A stretch of DNA of 64,000 nt from positions 1 to 64,000 of the forward strand of contig CAADGV010000024.1 in the NCBI GenBank assembly GCA_900696645.1. Direction: 5' to 3'. Below the pieces are notes generated by a model, which searched no databases, was not told the DNA's origin, and was given only the letters and a program-made list of their open reading frames with translations. Of the stretch, positions 19,488 through 27,927 are shown piece by piece. A program made the position numbers and the translations under genes. The DNA comes from an uncultured Chlorobiota bacterium. Lineage in GTDB: Bacteria; Bacteroidota; Ignavibacteria; UBA10030; UBA6906. Position 1 is the stretch's first letter, and every line of letters starts with the position of its first letter.

Positions 19488-22400
19488 TTAGTCGACATCG
19501 GTTTCCACTGTTGTCGCCCCCGGATCCATCCCACCCTCCCAATAAAACGTCTCACGCTTCCGTTGCTTGCCGCCAACCTCGTTCATCGTTGCTGCATCGT
19601 ACAATCGTCCGTTCAGCATCACGTACTTGATGAACTCGCTGTTGCGGATGTTCTCCAGCGGATTCTTGTCCATCACAATCAGGTCGGCGAGTTTGCCCGG
19701 TTCGAGCGAGCCGATATCAGCGTCGAGTCCGAGATACTCTGCTCCGGACAATGTTGCTGAGCGAATCGCCTCCATCGGCGTCATGCCGCCTTGCACGAAC
19801 ATCCAGAGTTCCCAGTGCGGACCGAGTCCCTGCAACTGTCCGTGCGCGCCAAGTCCGACTTTCGTGCCTGCATCGAGAAGTCTCTTCGTCGCTTTGGCAT
19901 TCTCAATGTGCCCCCAATCTTCTTCTTCAACTTTCATTCTGCGGCGTGAGCGTGCATCAACGAGCGCACGAGGGACGTAAGTCAGAAGTCGTTCATTCTC
20001 CCATACCTTTGTGTTGGAGTACCAATAATTTTCTCCCATCAATCCGCCGTAAGTGACGATGAGAGTCGGTGTGTAGAAGGTCTGACTTTTCGAGAAGAGC
20101 GTGATGACATCCTTGTAAAGGGGGGAGACGGGCAACGAATGTTCGATGCCCGTGTGCCCGTCAAGAATCATTGTCATGTTCCAGAAGAATGTGGAGCCGC
20201 CCTCGGGCACAACCATCATCTCCAACTCCCTTCCTGCCTGAATGATCTGCTGACGCTGATCGCGGCGTGGCTGGTTATAACTCTTCACACTAAAAGCACC
20301 GACGGCTTTCAATCTTCGCAGATGAGATTTTGCATCTTCAAGATTGTTGACGATGGCTTTGTAGCTCCCTTCCGCGCCGTAGAGAATTGTTCCCGTTGAA
20401 TACATTCTCGGCCCGACGACAGTTCCGGCTTTGACAAGTTCCGAAGCGGCAAAGAACTCTTCAGTGTCGGTGGAGGGATCATGTTCCGTGGTAACGCCGA
20501 ATGCGGCGCTGACATAGAATGCCCAGTTCTGCTGCGGTGTAATGCCGATGCTTCCCACCGGGCCGTGTGCATGAACGTCAATAATTCCCGGTATGATGAA
20601 TTTGCCGGAGACGTCGACGGTTCGTGTGCCTGAAGGAATTGTCACGCTGTTCGCCGCGCCGATTGCTTTGATGCGGTTCCGCTCAACGAGAATTGTTGCG
20701 TTCTGCAGGACTTCATCACCTTTCATTGTGATAATGGTTGCGCCGGTGAGTGCAACGCTTCCCGCGGGTTTGTCGAAGTTCGCCTTGAAGCCGATGTGCA
20801 TGCCGACTGTATCCGGCTTTTCCTGAATACTGTCCGGCGCGCCTTCGACAAATGTGAATGTGTTGGCAAGCGAGCGCGAATAAAGTTCGGGGCCGAGTGA
20901 CCAGTAGACAGTTCTGCTGTCGGGCGACCAATGCAAGTACATTCCTGCATCACGCGTGACGCGCTTGACGGGGAAGTCGCTTGTGCTCGGGCCAATCTGA
21001 ACCGCTTGCCCTGTCAACGGCAGCGTTGCGATGTAGGAATTGTAGCGCTCGGTGAACGCAACCCAGTTCTCGTCCGGTGAGGGAACGATCTGCTGTGCAT
21101 TATCGGATGTAAGATGAACCCGCCGGTCGCCGCCGCTCAGGTTCACGCTGATGAGTGCAGTCTTCTCCCCCTCATTTGATGTCAAGAAGATACGGTCACC
21201 CTTCTTGTTGAACATCGGGCTTGAGCCTTCCTCCGTGATGAGTGTTGCGGCTCCTCCTTCAGCAGGAATCCAGTAGATGCCGGGGTCTTTGATAAACGTA
21301 CGTCCCCTCAGCCAATCGCCGCCATTTTTCACAAAGACGATTCGTTTCCCATCCCGCGAGAACGAAGGCTCGGTGTACGTTCCCTTCATTGTTGTAAGCT
21401 TCACGCCGGCTCCGCCGCTTGACTTCACTTTGTACACTGCGCCTTTATCCTTGTCGAGCCACGTTGTGTACACAATCCATTTTCCGTCGGGCGACCAGGA
21501 TGGATAGAATTCGAAATGATTGTCTGTCGTGAGACGCGTCGGTTCTCCGTTCGGAAGTTGCTTGATGTAAAGATATCCGAGCGCTTGAAACACAGCCGCC
21601 TTTCCGTCCGGCGAAGTCTGCACCCATCGCAACATCTTTACATCGAATTTATCGGGTGCAACTTGTTGCTTGAAGCGCAGCGCGTCGGTGATTGTTTGTC
21701 TGACTTTTGCATTGAAGGGAATTTGCGTCGCCTCTTTTGAAGCAACATTCACCTTCCAGATTTTTCCTTTTGCCGAGATGACGATGTGTTTGTTGTCCGG
21801 CGTCCAGGAAAAATTCGGATAGACACCGAAAATTGCCCACGCTTCTTGCTGGTCACGTGAAAGCTGATCCCACACCGGCCATTCTTCTCCCGTTTCAATG
21901 TTGCGGATGTAAAGAACGGAGTTCAGGCGGACGCGGCGTACGAACGCAAGATACTTTCCGTCGCGTGATGGTTCGGGGCGAACGGAACCGCCATTGCCGC
22001 CGACAAACCGTGTCGTTTTTCCCGTCTCGCGGTCAAGCCGGTTGATAACGTAGATAACGCCATACGGGTCGCGGTTGTAATCGAACGCGTTGCCCGGACT
22101 GACATCTTCATCATAGTACACATACCGTCCATCGGGCGAGATGGCGGGGTCGCTGGCGTTCTGCTGCCAGTTACGCCGCTTCGTAAGTTGCACGCCGTCG
22201 CCGCCGCTGGTGTGGTACATCCACATTTCGCCCGCGCCGAGCGAGCGTGTGTTGCGGTAATGTTTGCGGGCAATCAGATACTTGCCGTCCGGCGTCCAGA
22301 CTGCGCCGTTTGTTTGCCGGTCTTTTTCCTTTGTGACAGAACGGCGGTTCGTGCCGTCAGCATTCATCACCCAAATATTATCGCAGCCCTCGCGGTCGCT

Positions 22401-22745
22401 GGTGAAGGAAATCATCTTTCCGTCAGGCGAGAATCTCGGCAGTACTTCATACGGCGTTCCGCCGCTGAGCAGCGTCGCTTCGCCGCCATCAATCGGCATG
22501 ATGTAGATGTCGCCGAGAAGGTCAAACACAATCTTCTTCCCGTCCGGACTCACATCAACGGAAATCCACGTTCCCTCATCTGTTTCAAACTCGATGTCTT
22601 TCGATGGTCCGTGAGATGCGGCAACGTCCCATTTTTCGGGCTTCTTCTCCGCAGGAACTGCGACTGTGTCCTTCTTCTCTTGCGCGAAACAGAGGGCAGT
22701 CATCAACATGAATGCGATAAGGTGAAACATCGGCGAGGCTATCAC
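19488..22745 (-). CDS. TolB-like propeller / amidohydrolase fusion, exported
   Basis: 1085 aa starting at GTG 22745, chosen because AGGAG lies 6 nt upstream; an in-frame ATG at 22730 has no such site. The signal peptide ends near ALCFAQ. Residues ~40-660 are PD40/TolB-type propeller repeats (ISPDGRYVYYDED, FSPDGKMISFTSDREG, WSPDGKWIVYTT). From ~690 there is an amidohydrolase-superfamily domain: IIDVHAHG (metal His pair), TTEHDPST, HTGIEHSLP, GLGAHGQLQGLGPHWELW, and the terminal SLEPGKLADLIVMDKNP typical of imidazolonepropionase-like hydrolases. It is a metal-dependent hydrolase acting in the periplasm, substrate unknown; peptides or cyclic amides are usual in the superfamily. Fusion of these two domains is a known architecture. 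Confidence 0.9.
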   Translation of the reverse strand: MIASPMFHLIAFMLMTALCFAQEKKDTVAVPAEKKPEKWDVAASHGPSKDIEFETDEGTWISVDVSPDGKKIVFDLLGDIYIMPIDGGEATLLSGGTPYEVLPRFSPDGKMISFTSDREGCDNIWVMNADGTNRRSVTKEKDRQTNGAVWTPDGKYLIARKHYRNTRSLGAGEMWMYHTSGGDGVQLTKRRNWQQNASDPAISPDGRYVYYDEDVSPGNAFDYNRDPYGVIYVINRLDRETGKTTRFVGGNGGSVRPEPSRDGKYLAFVRRVRLNSVLYIRNIETGEEWPVWDQLSRDQQEAWAIFGVYPNFSWTPDNKHIVISAKGKIWKVNVASKEATQIPFNAKVRQTITDALRFKQQVAPDKFDVKMLRWVQTSPDGKAAVFQALGYLYIKQLPNGEPTRLTTDNHFEFYPSWSPDGKWIVYTTWLDKDKGAVYKVKSSGGAGVKLTTMKGTYTEPSFSRDGKRIVFVKNGGDWLRGRTFIKDPGIYWIPAEGGAATLITEEGSSPMFNKKGDRIFLTSNEGEKTALISVNLSGGDRRVHLTSDNAQQIVPSPDENWVAFTERYNSYIATLPLTGQAVQIGPSTSDFPVKRVTRDAGMYLHWSPDSRTVYWSLGPELYSRSLANTFTFVEGAPDSIQEKPDTVGMHIGFKANFDKPAGSVALTGATIITMKGDEVLQNATILVERNRIKAIGAANSVTIPSGTRTVDVSGKFIIPGIIDVHAHGPVGSIGITPQQNWAFYVSAAFGVTTEHDPSTDTEEFFAASELVKAGTVVGPRMYSTGTILYGAEGSYKAIVNNLEDAKSHLRRLKAVGAFSVKSYNQPRRDQRQQIIQAGRELEMMVVPEGGSTFFWNMTMILDGHTGIEHSLPVSPLYKDVITLFSKSQTFYTPTLIVTYGGLMGENYWYSNTKVWENERLLTYVPRALVDARSRRRMKVEEEDWGHIENAKATKRLLDAGTKVGLGAHGQLQGLGPHWELWMFVQGGMTPMEAIRSATLSGAEYLGLDADIGSLEPGKLADLIVMDKNPLENIRNSEFIKYVMLNGRLYDAATMNEVGGKQRKRETFYWEGGMDPGATTVETDVD

Positions 22746-22917
22746 TGGGTACTCCTTGATTGTTGTCTTGTGGGAAGATGTATGATAATAGTCATGAAAA
22801 ACCGAGGAGGCAAGAGGATTTGTTGGTTCGCTGTTTCATGCCCGTCACGCATTTTGAGAACGCTATTTCATAGATTATACCGCGCCTGACAATATCAACC
22901 CTTTTGAAAGCCTAAGC

Positions 22918-23952
22918 ATGTCATCTTTCAAGAAGTCGCTTGTTCTCTTCTCCGTTTCGGTTGTCGTATCCCTTGTCCTTGCCGAGCTAATCGTCCGGTT
23001 GTTCGTTCCTCAAGAGACGAAGCGCCTTGCCGTTTACGATACGGAACTCGGCTGGCGCGGCAAGCCGGGCGGAAGCGGCGTGTACATTCGGAAAGAAGAC
23101 AGTATCAACGTTCCGTTTCAATACAACGCAATGGGCTTTCGGGATGATGAAGTTCGTCCGCGCAACAGTGTTGCAAAACGGATTCTGTTTCTCGGCGATT
23201 CTTTTGTGGAGAATCTTGAGGTATCATATGAGAAGATGTTTGTTCCTCTCGTCCGAAAGAGAATTGCCGATGCAACTGCTTCACGCGTTGATCTTGTTGC
23301 GCTTTCATCGCAAGGATACTCGACGGCGCAAGAACTGCTGGCTTACCGGAAATACCGCGAGGAGTTGAGGCCCGATTACGTAGTATTGTTTTTCTATACA
23401 GGAAACGACTTCGAAGACAATCTTCGTCCTGACTTCGCCTATCTTGATAGCAACGGCACGCTCGTTTTTCCGGAAAACACAACGTCATGGATGAAGCAGC
23501 AACTGTTGTCCTTCAAGCGATGGCTGTATGAATCGTCGTATTTGGTTTTCTATGTCAAGAATGCCATTGAATCATACGCGGCGGTGAATCTGGGCGATGA
23601 GTCAAAACACACCGCCGTCGGGTCGGAGGGGTATAGGAATGAGATCACCCGCACGCTGATTCTTGAGATGAGACGGTCGGTGGAAGAACACGGCGGGAAG
23701 TTTGCGCTGGTGATTTTCACAAACAAGTATGAGTTGCGTGAGAACCGGCTTGACAACACAGCATTCATCAAACAGGTGTGCGATGAAGCAGGCATACACT
23801 GGACTGATGCGACCGCCCTTTTTAGCGATGAGCATTTCTTCAGAATTGATGAACATTTCAGCGAAGCGGGACATGAAGTTGTCGCCGAAAGGGTGTATGA
23901 CTTTCTTGTTCGTACTTTCCCGTTGGGAATTGATGCGGCGAGCAGCCGCTAA
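22918..23952 (+). CDS. SGNH/GDSL-family hydrolase
   Basis: 344 aa. An N-terminal hydrophobic segment (FSVSVVVSLVLAELIVRLFV, ~10-31) suggests a membrane anchor or signal peptide. Catalytic motifs of the SGNH superfamily are visible: FLGDSFVENLEV (nucleophile Ser), FFYTGNDFEDNL (block III Asn), and IDEHFSEAGHEVVAERV near the C-terminus (Asp-x-x-His-type block V). It is probably an esterase or O-acetyl hydrolase acting on surface glycans or lipids. It converges with and overlaps the stop of the next gene by 4 nt. Confidence 0.8.
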   Translation: MSSFKKSLVLFSVSVVVSLVLAELIVRLFVPQETKRLAVYDTELGWRGKPGGSGVYIRKEDSINVPFQYNAMGFRDDEVRPRNSVAKRILFLGDSFVENLEVSYEKMFVPLVRKRIADATASRVDLVALSSQGYSTAQELLAYRKYREELRPDYVVLFFYTGNDFEDNLRPDFAYLDSNGTLVFPENTTSWMKQQLLSFKRWLYESSYLVFYVKNAIESYAAVNLGDESKHTAVGSEGYRNEITRTLILEMRRSVEEHGGKFALVIFTNKYELRENRLDNTAFIKQVCDEAGIHWTDATALFSDEHFFRIDEHFSEAGHEVVAERVYDFLVRTFPLGIDAASSR

Positions 23953-24989
23953 GGAAAATGCCTGTAGAGAACTTCTCCCGCCGCCCTGCAAACGAATTTT
24001 GGTGAATGACGAATAACCTGGCTGAGAATCTTGTCCAGCATCGGAGAGCGGTCTGTTGGCAGGTGGTCGGCAACTGTTGTGTAGATGAGTTCTTCCTCGA
24101 TCGCCCCCCAATTCTTCTTGAATCGTCGCAGCCCGCAATTGCTTTTGTCCGTTCGTCCGAAGTCAAGAGCCGTACATCCGTCCGCGACGCCGCGTTTGAT
24201 TCCTTCCCAGAGAAATGCATGCGACGGGCATGACGCTTTGTGCGCAGTATCTGATGCGCTGTATTTGAATGCAATCGTGTTGTTGAACTTCAAGAATACG
24301 CCGCCCGCAACGGGCGTGTCGTTCTTGTACGCAACGAGACAATATCCGAGTCCCGGCTGCAAGAGCTGATTCCATAGTCCGACGAACAACGACTTCGGTT
24401 GCACCGGAACACCAAGCCTGCGACGCGTCTTCCAATGCAATGCGTAAAAGCTCTCGAAGTCGTTAAAGGTTTTGCATTCCTTCACGACGATACCTGATTT
24501 TTCCGCAATTCGGATTGAGCGTTGGGTTGTTCGTTTTTCGAACCTGTTGAATAACTCGTCTGCGGGGCTATTCATCGGGAGGATATGTTGGACAAATTCA
24601 CCCTTGCGAAAAACCTTCTCTGGTGTGTCCACATTGGCGTGTATTTCGATTCTGTGAGTATTGCTTCCCGATCGTTGCTTCAGAAATTTGATGAGTCGGG
24701 GTAACGCACACGGATCATTTTCGGGAAGCAGCGGCGGACAACTGTCTGAGAACGGAAGAGAAATCCAACGTTTTCCCGTAAATGAGCTGTGCACATCCGC
24801 CATCGGGATTCCCGCCGCAATCTCTCCGTCGTGAGTCAGACACACGGCGAACATCGGATAGCCGTACGTATCACGAATGAGTCTCATCCATGCAGGATGG
24901 TGGAACATACGGGCATCGGGATGCCGATGCACAAATGACATCCATTCAGTGGAGGAGGTGGGATCCAGAATTTGAAGTTGATATTTCAC
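23949..24989 (-). CDS. FemAB/GNAT-like (BioF2-type) acyl or peptidyl transferase
   Basis: 346 aa from a GTG at 24989 (VKYQLQILDPTSSTEW). The frame stays open to 25157, but those 56 extra residues look non-coding; no Shine-Dalgarno decides the matter. It has typical features of the FemAB/CelD acetyltransferase-like family: FxHHPAWMRLIRDTYGY at the N-terminus, LPFSDSCPPLL, then KRTTQRSIRIAEKSGIVVKE, FYALHWKTRRRLGVPVQPKSLFVGLWNQL, and a final HAFLWEGIKRGVADGCTALDFGRTDKSNCGLRRFKKNWG. Related proteins transfer amino acids or acyl groups during cell-surface polymer synthesis. Convergent with the SGNH hydrolase. Confidence 0.75.
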   Translation of the reverse strand: MKYQLQILDPTSSTEWMSFVHRHPDARMFHHPAWMRLIRDTYGYPMFAVCLTHDGEIAAGIPMADVHSSFTGKRWISLPFSDSCPPLLPENDPCALPRLIKFLKQRSGSNTHRIEIHANVDTPEKVFRKGEFVQHILPMNSPADELFNRFEKRTTQRSIRIAEKSGIVVKECKTFNDFESFYALHWKTRRRLGVPVQPKSLFVGLWNQLLQPGLGYCLVAYKNDTPVAGGVFLKFNNTIAFKYSASDTAHKASCPSHAFLWEGIKRGVADGCTALDFGRTDKSNCGLRRFKKNWGAIEEELIYTTVADHLPTDRSPMLDKILSQVIRHSPKFVCRAAGEVLYRHFP

Positions 24990-25311
24990 GAATGTGTGTG
25001 TCGTTGCCCGGAGCAGCCTCTCGGGCAGGGGTTTTGAGATGCCATTGGTTGAGATGTTTGTAGTTGTGCAACAAAAATACACAAAATTCTTTTCCAAACG
25101 GTGACAAGCAACAATGGAGTATGTCCGTTCATTCGGGTATTTGTGCTTGCTGTGCAATCATGTCTTGCCACGCAAGTTTGCAAGGTTTGCCGCCATGCTG
25201 ATTGCCGTTTGTGCTGATTTGCTTTGTTTGCTTTGTTTGCTTTTCACTCTTCAGTTTCTTACTCTCTATGTGAATTAACAAGCACTTGCGGCGATTTTCC
25301 ATCGTTCCTGA
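24990..25311. other. Intergenic region between divergent genes
   Basis: About 320 bases. It may include extra N-terminal codons of the minus-strand transferase (frame open to 25157). It contains a short tandem repeat at 25217-25245. No RNA gene or clear promoter boxes were recognised. Confidence 0.4.
25217..25245. repeat. Short tandem repeat, 9-bp unit
   Basis: GCTTTGTTT occurs twice head to tail (25221-25238) with partial copies on both sides. It lies about 70 nt upstream of the DinB-like gene. It could vary by slippage. Confidence 0.6.
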
Positions 25312-25797
25312 ATGACAAAAGCTCAATACCTCTCCTGGTTCGACGAAGTTGTTCGTCCCACCGAACCGACATTCCTTCGTGTTCCGGCAGAGAAGCTCGA
25401 TTTCCAACTAACGGCCAAGTCGTTTTCAGTCGGCCAGTTATTGGCTCATATTCCGCTTTCGCTATTATTTCTGGCGAAGGTGATTCGGAGGGACGAGTTG
25501 CCCTACAAGTCGATGAGGGAAATCCTAGTACACAACAGGCGTCAGAACATTCTCGGGGTTGATGCCGCCGTATCAACATTGCGTGAGGCAATCGGGGGAT
25601 TCAAGGGGGCTGTTGATTCTCTCAGTGAGGAACAGTTTCAAAGCGACATGCTTGATACACCACAATTGGGCCGTGTGCACTACTGGCGCTATTGTGCTTT
25701 TGCACTGGAACATCACATTCACCATTTCATGGAACTCCACCTTTCGTTGAAGGTACTCGGGGTTGATGTGAATACAAAAACGTTATACGCGGGTTGA
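25312..25797 (+). CDS. DinB-like four-helix protein
   Basis: 161 aa. The pattern fits DinB/YfiT-type metal-binding four-helix bundles: an N-terminal helix ending in PAEKLDFQLTAKSFSVGQLLAHI (His46, the usual first metal ligand) and a late EHHIHHFMELH cluster supplying further histidines. Family members are thiol-dependent transferases or stress proteins; the substrate is unknown. The gene overlaps the longest possible start of the next gene (25794) and lies 14 nt before its preferred start, so they are probably co-transcribed. Confidence 0.7.
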   Translation: MTKAQYLSWFDEVVRPTEPTFLRVPAEKLDFQLTAKSFSVGQLLAHIPLSLLFLAKVIRRDELPYKSMREILVHNRRQNILGVDAAVSTLREAIGGFKGAVDSLSEEQFQSDMLDTPQLGRVHYWRYCAFALEHHIHHFMELHLSLKVLGVDVNTKTLYAG

Positions 25798-25811
25798 GGA
25801 ACGAGGGGAAT

Positions 25812-26492
25812 ATGGCAGCAACAATCCTTCTGATTGATGACGATCTTGCATACCTTGAATTGACGACGATGATGCTGAAGCTTGAGGGTCATCGGATTCT
25901 GACGGCGACCGACGGTCGTGCGGGGTGGGCGTTGATTGAAAAAGAGAAGCCGGATGTTGTGTTGTTAGATTGGAATCTGCCGGAAGTCAGCGGCATCAAT
26001 CTTCTCAAACTCCTTAACGAAAAGGAGCAGCAGTTCCGCCCGTACGTTATCATGATCACAGCCCGCAGTCAGATGCAATACCGCGTGGAGGGAATGGAAG
26101 CCGGCGCGGATGACTATCTCGTCAAGCCCTTTGACCGTAAAGAGCTGCTCGCCCGGTTGAACGTCGGGCTGCGCACAATCAACCTGCAAAAGACTGTTGC
26201 AGAGCAGGCACGACAGAAAACCGTGATCGAAATGGCGGTTGCCGTGGCACATGAAATTGCCAATCCGCTTGCGACGGCGTTCCTGCTTCAACAGCGCTTG
26301 GCCAAAAATCCGACTGTGCGGGAAAACCAGCCCGTCAAGGAAGATCTCGAACTGATCGGCAAACAACTGCAGCGCATTGAATCGCTTGTCCGCAAAGCAC
26401 AATCAATTGAGACAGTTGTTTCCGTACCCTATGCTCGTGACCTGACAATGATCGATCTTCATCACAGTAAGGGTCAGGAGGAAAAGCCTTAA
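25812..26492 (+). CDS. Receiver domain fused to a histidine-kinase dimerisation helix (no ATPase domain)
   Basis: 226 aa from the ATG at 25812, which has AGGGG 5 nt upstream (the frame is open to 25794). Residues 1-~120 are a receiver domain: DDD pair, phospho-acceptor Asp53 in LLDWNLPEVSG, Thr in IMITARS, Lys in YLVKPF. Residues ~135-205 resemble a HisKA helix with the H-box AVAVAHEIANPLATAF (His147). The protein ends ~80 residues later with no N, G1 or G2 box. It cannot bind ATP as a kinase; it may act as a phosphotransfer intermediate or as an inhibitor of another kinase. A terminator follows at 26537. Confidence 0.8.
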   Translation: MAATILLIDDDLAYLELTTMMLKLEGHRILTATDGRAGWALIEKEKPDVVLLDWNLPEVSGINLLKLLNEKEQQFRPYVIMITARSQMQYRVEGMEAGADDYLVKPFDRKELLARLNVGLRTINLQKTVAEQARQKTVIEMAVAVAHEIANPLATAFLLQQRLAKNPTVRENQPVKEDLELIGKQLQRIESLVRKAQSIETVVSVPYARDLTMIDLHHSKGQEEKP

Positions 26493-26536
26493 TCCTGAGG
26501 CGGCACGTTCAGTAATCCTGCGTAGTACGTTGATTT

Positions 26537-26560
26537 TAGGGGGCTCCACGCCCCCTTTTT
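26537..26560 (+). terminator. Intrinsic terminator
   Basis: GGGGGC, 5-nt loop, GCCCCC, then TTTTT, 45 nt after the REC-DHp gene. It separates that operon from the sigma-factor locus. Confidence 0.85.
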
Positions 26561-26570
26561 CGTTTTTCGG

Positions 26571-27314
26571 TTGCCAACCACAAGCTGTTACCTGATTTCG
26601 TTTAATATAATAGGAGGGTGTGTTACGGCTCCCGGGAAAACAAGGAATAGCGCCGCCTCCAACAGAACCATTGTCAATGGGCTGAAAAATGGCCGACGGG
26701 AAGCGTGTGCCCGGCTTGCGGATGCGTTTCAGAACAGACTTCTCTATGAGGCTGTGAACGTTTTCGGTCTGAATGCACAAGATTCCGAGGAGTTGGTCAG
26801 CGATGTGTTGGTTTCTGTTGTAACTAAAATCCACTCATTCGAATTCAAGAGGCATGATTCCGATTTCAGCGGGTGGGTGATCCGGATTTTCCGGAACAGA
26901 GTGAGGGATTATGTGCGGCAGCGTGCGGCAGCGGAGGAGAGTTTCGTTGAGTTTATTGATGACCCGCTCACGAAGGAGGATGCGTATTCGCCACAGGAGA
27001 GGGAATTGGCCAACTACATCCTCCACCAATATGAGCAGGCAAACAGGGAAGCCGATGAGGTTGGCGGCGGGCCTGTTTCCGCGAAGCTTGTCGCGATAGC
27101 TGATGTGCTCGACCGACTGGAATCATGGGAGCGGGTTTTGCTTCGGTGCAGGGCACTTGATGTTGCATACGAAGAAATTGCCGGATATACGAGAAAACCC
27201 GTGTCACATTTGAAAGTCTACCACGGCAGGGTAAAGAAGAAATTTATCAAACTCCTTGCGGAGTACTATCCCGAATTGGAACATCATGAAGAACGACAAG
27301 AACGACAAGATTGA
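26571..27314 (+). CDS. Sigma-70 family (ECF-like) RNA polymerase sigma factor
   Basis: Up to 247 aa. Region 2 is visible (LKNGRREACARLADAFQNRLLYEAV, SEELVSDVLVSVVTKIHSF, FSGWVIRIFRNRVRDYVRQ). Region 4 is LDRLESWERVLLRCRALDVAYEEIAGYTRKPVSHLKVYHGRVKKKFIKLL. The start is unclear. The only standard in-frame start is TTG 26571, upstream of the putative promoter element. A good Shine-Dalgarno (AGGAGGG, 26612-26618) is followed in frame by GTT, not GTG; a GTG at 26620 is in another frame. The true N-terminus probably lies near 26620-26670. The next gene overlaps it by 29 nt, so they are translationally coupled. It is probably controlled together with the HTH and peptidase genes behind it. Confidence 0.8.
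   Translation: MPTTSCYLISFNIIGGCVTAPGKTRNSAASNRTIVNGLKNGRREACARLADAFQNRLLYEAVNVFGLNAQDSEELVSDVLVSVVTKIHSFEFKRHDSDFSGWVIRIFRNRVRDYVRQRAAAEESFVEFIDDPLTKEDAYSPQERELANYILHQYEQANREADEVGGGPVSAKLVAIADVLDRLESWERVLLRCRALDVAYEEIAGYTRKPVSHLKVYHGRVKKKFIKLLAEYYPELEHHEERQERQD
26586..26611 (+). promoter_or_regulatory. Conserved element A: putative promoter/operator of the sigma locus
   Basis: TGTTACCTGATTTCGTTTA followed by TATAAT at 26606-26611. Eighteen of its first 19 bases recur at 28439 in front of the PUR-domain gene, with the adjacent TA-rich block at the same distance. It is likely a shared promoter or operator. Confidence 0.55.
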
Positions 27315-27903
27315 CCGTCTTATTCAGTTGGCGTGGCTTGAGGGCTGGATAACGACTCGCGGAGCATACGAGAAAGCCGTTGTCAACCGCAACGTCACGT
27401 CAACCGCGTCTCCGGGGGCTCGTGCGGCCCTCATCAGCCGGCTTGAGAGGGCACTTGCAGCAACACCGAAACCTGTTTCGCTTACTATCGGAACAATGCT
27501 GCAGAGCTTGCGAGCAGAACAGTCGCTCAAATCCGCTGAAATCTTTAGTCGAATCGGGTTATCCCTGAATGTCTATCGATTGATGGAGCATGACGCAATC
27601 TCGCCGCTCAAGATTCCTGTTGATGCTTGGACACGGTTGATGAGACTCTTTGACCTGTCGGTTGATGAGTTGGAACGAATAATCCGGAGGACTCATCAGC
27701 TTGTCTTCTTTCGTCCATCTGTGAAGCAGGTTCTGGCGCGGTATAAATTCGGTAAGCGCAAAAGCAGAAAGTCCCAATCGCTCGAAGAGGGTCTCAGCGA
27801 AATGTTCGCCAAGGCAAACCTTGAAATTCCGCCGGAGGAAAATGAGAAGCTGAGCAACCTGCTGGCGGCAATCAGAGAGCAAGATAAAGAATCTCGTAAG
27901 TAA
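27286..27903 (+). CDS. HTH (XRE-like) regulator coupled to the sigma factor
   Basis: 205 aa from the ATG at 27286, inside the 3' end of the sigma gene. Residues ~66-130 look like a Cro/C1-type HTH (SLTIGTMLQSLRAEQSLKSAEIFSRIGLSLNVYRLMEHDAISPLKIPVDAWTRLMRLFDLSVDELERII), followed by a basic linker (FGKRKSRKSQ) and a C-terminal helical part. There is no transmembrane segment. Its position between a sigma factor and an ImmA/IrrE-like peptidase suggests that it represses the locus or binds the sigma factor, and is itself the peptidase substrate, as in ImmR-ImmA or DdrO-PprI pairs. That role is inferred from context. Confidence 0.7.
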   Translation: MKNDKNDKIDRLIQLAWLEGWITTRGAYEKAVVNRNVTSTASPGARAALISRLERALAATPKPVSLTIGTMLQSLRAEQSLKSAEIFSRIGLSLNVYRLMEHDAISPLKIPVDAWTRLMRLFDLSVDELERIIRRTHQLVFFRPSVKQVLARYKFGKRKSRKSQSLEEGLSEMFAKANLEIPPEENEKLSNLLAAIREQDKESRK

Positions 27904-27927
27904 CTGTAATTTAACACCTTACGGCAC

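Noticed and set aside
22188-22889. 233-residue open frame on the plus strand
   Set aside because: It lies antisense within the amidohydrolase gene, has no ribosome binding site and a composition typical of a shadow frame.
25217-25245. Possible CRISPR-like or phage attachment repeat
   Set aside because: Units are only 9 bp, directly abutting and low-complexity, with no spacers and no integrase nearby.
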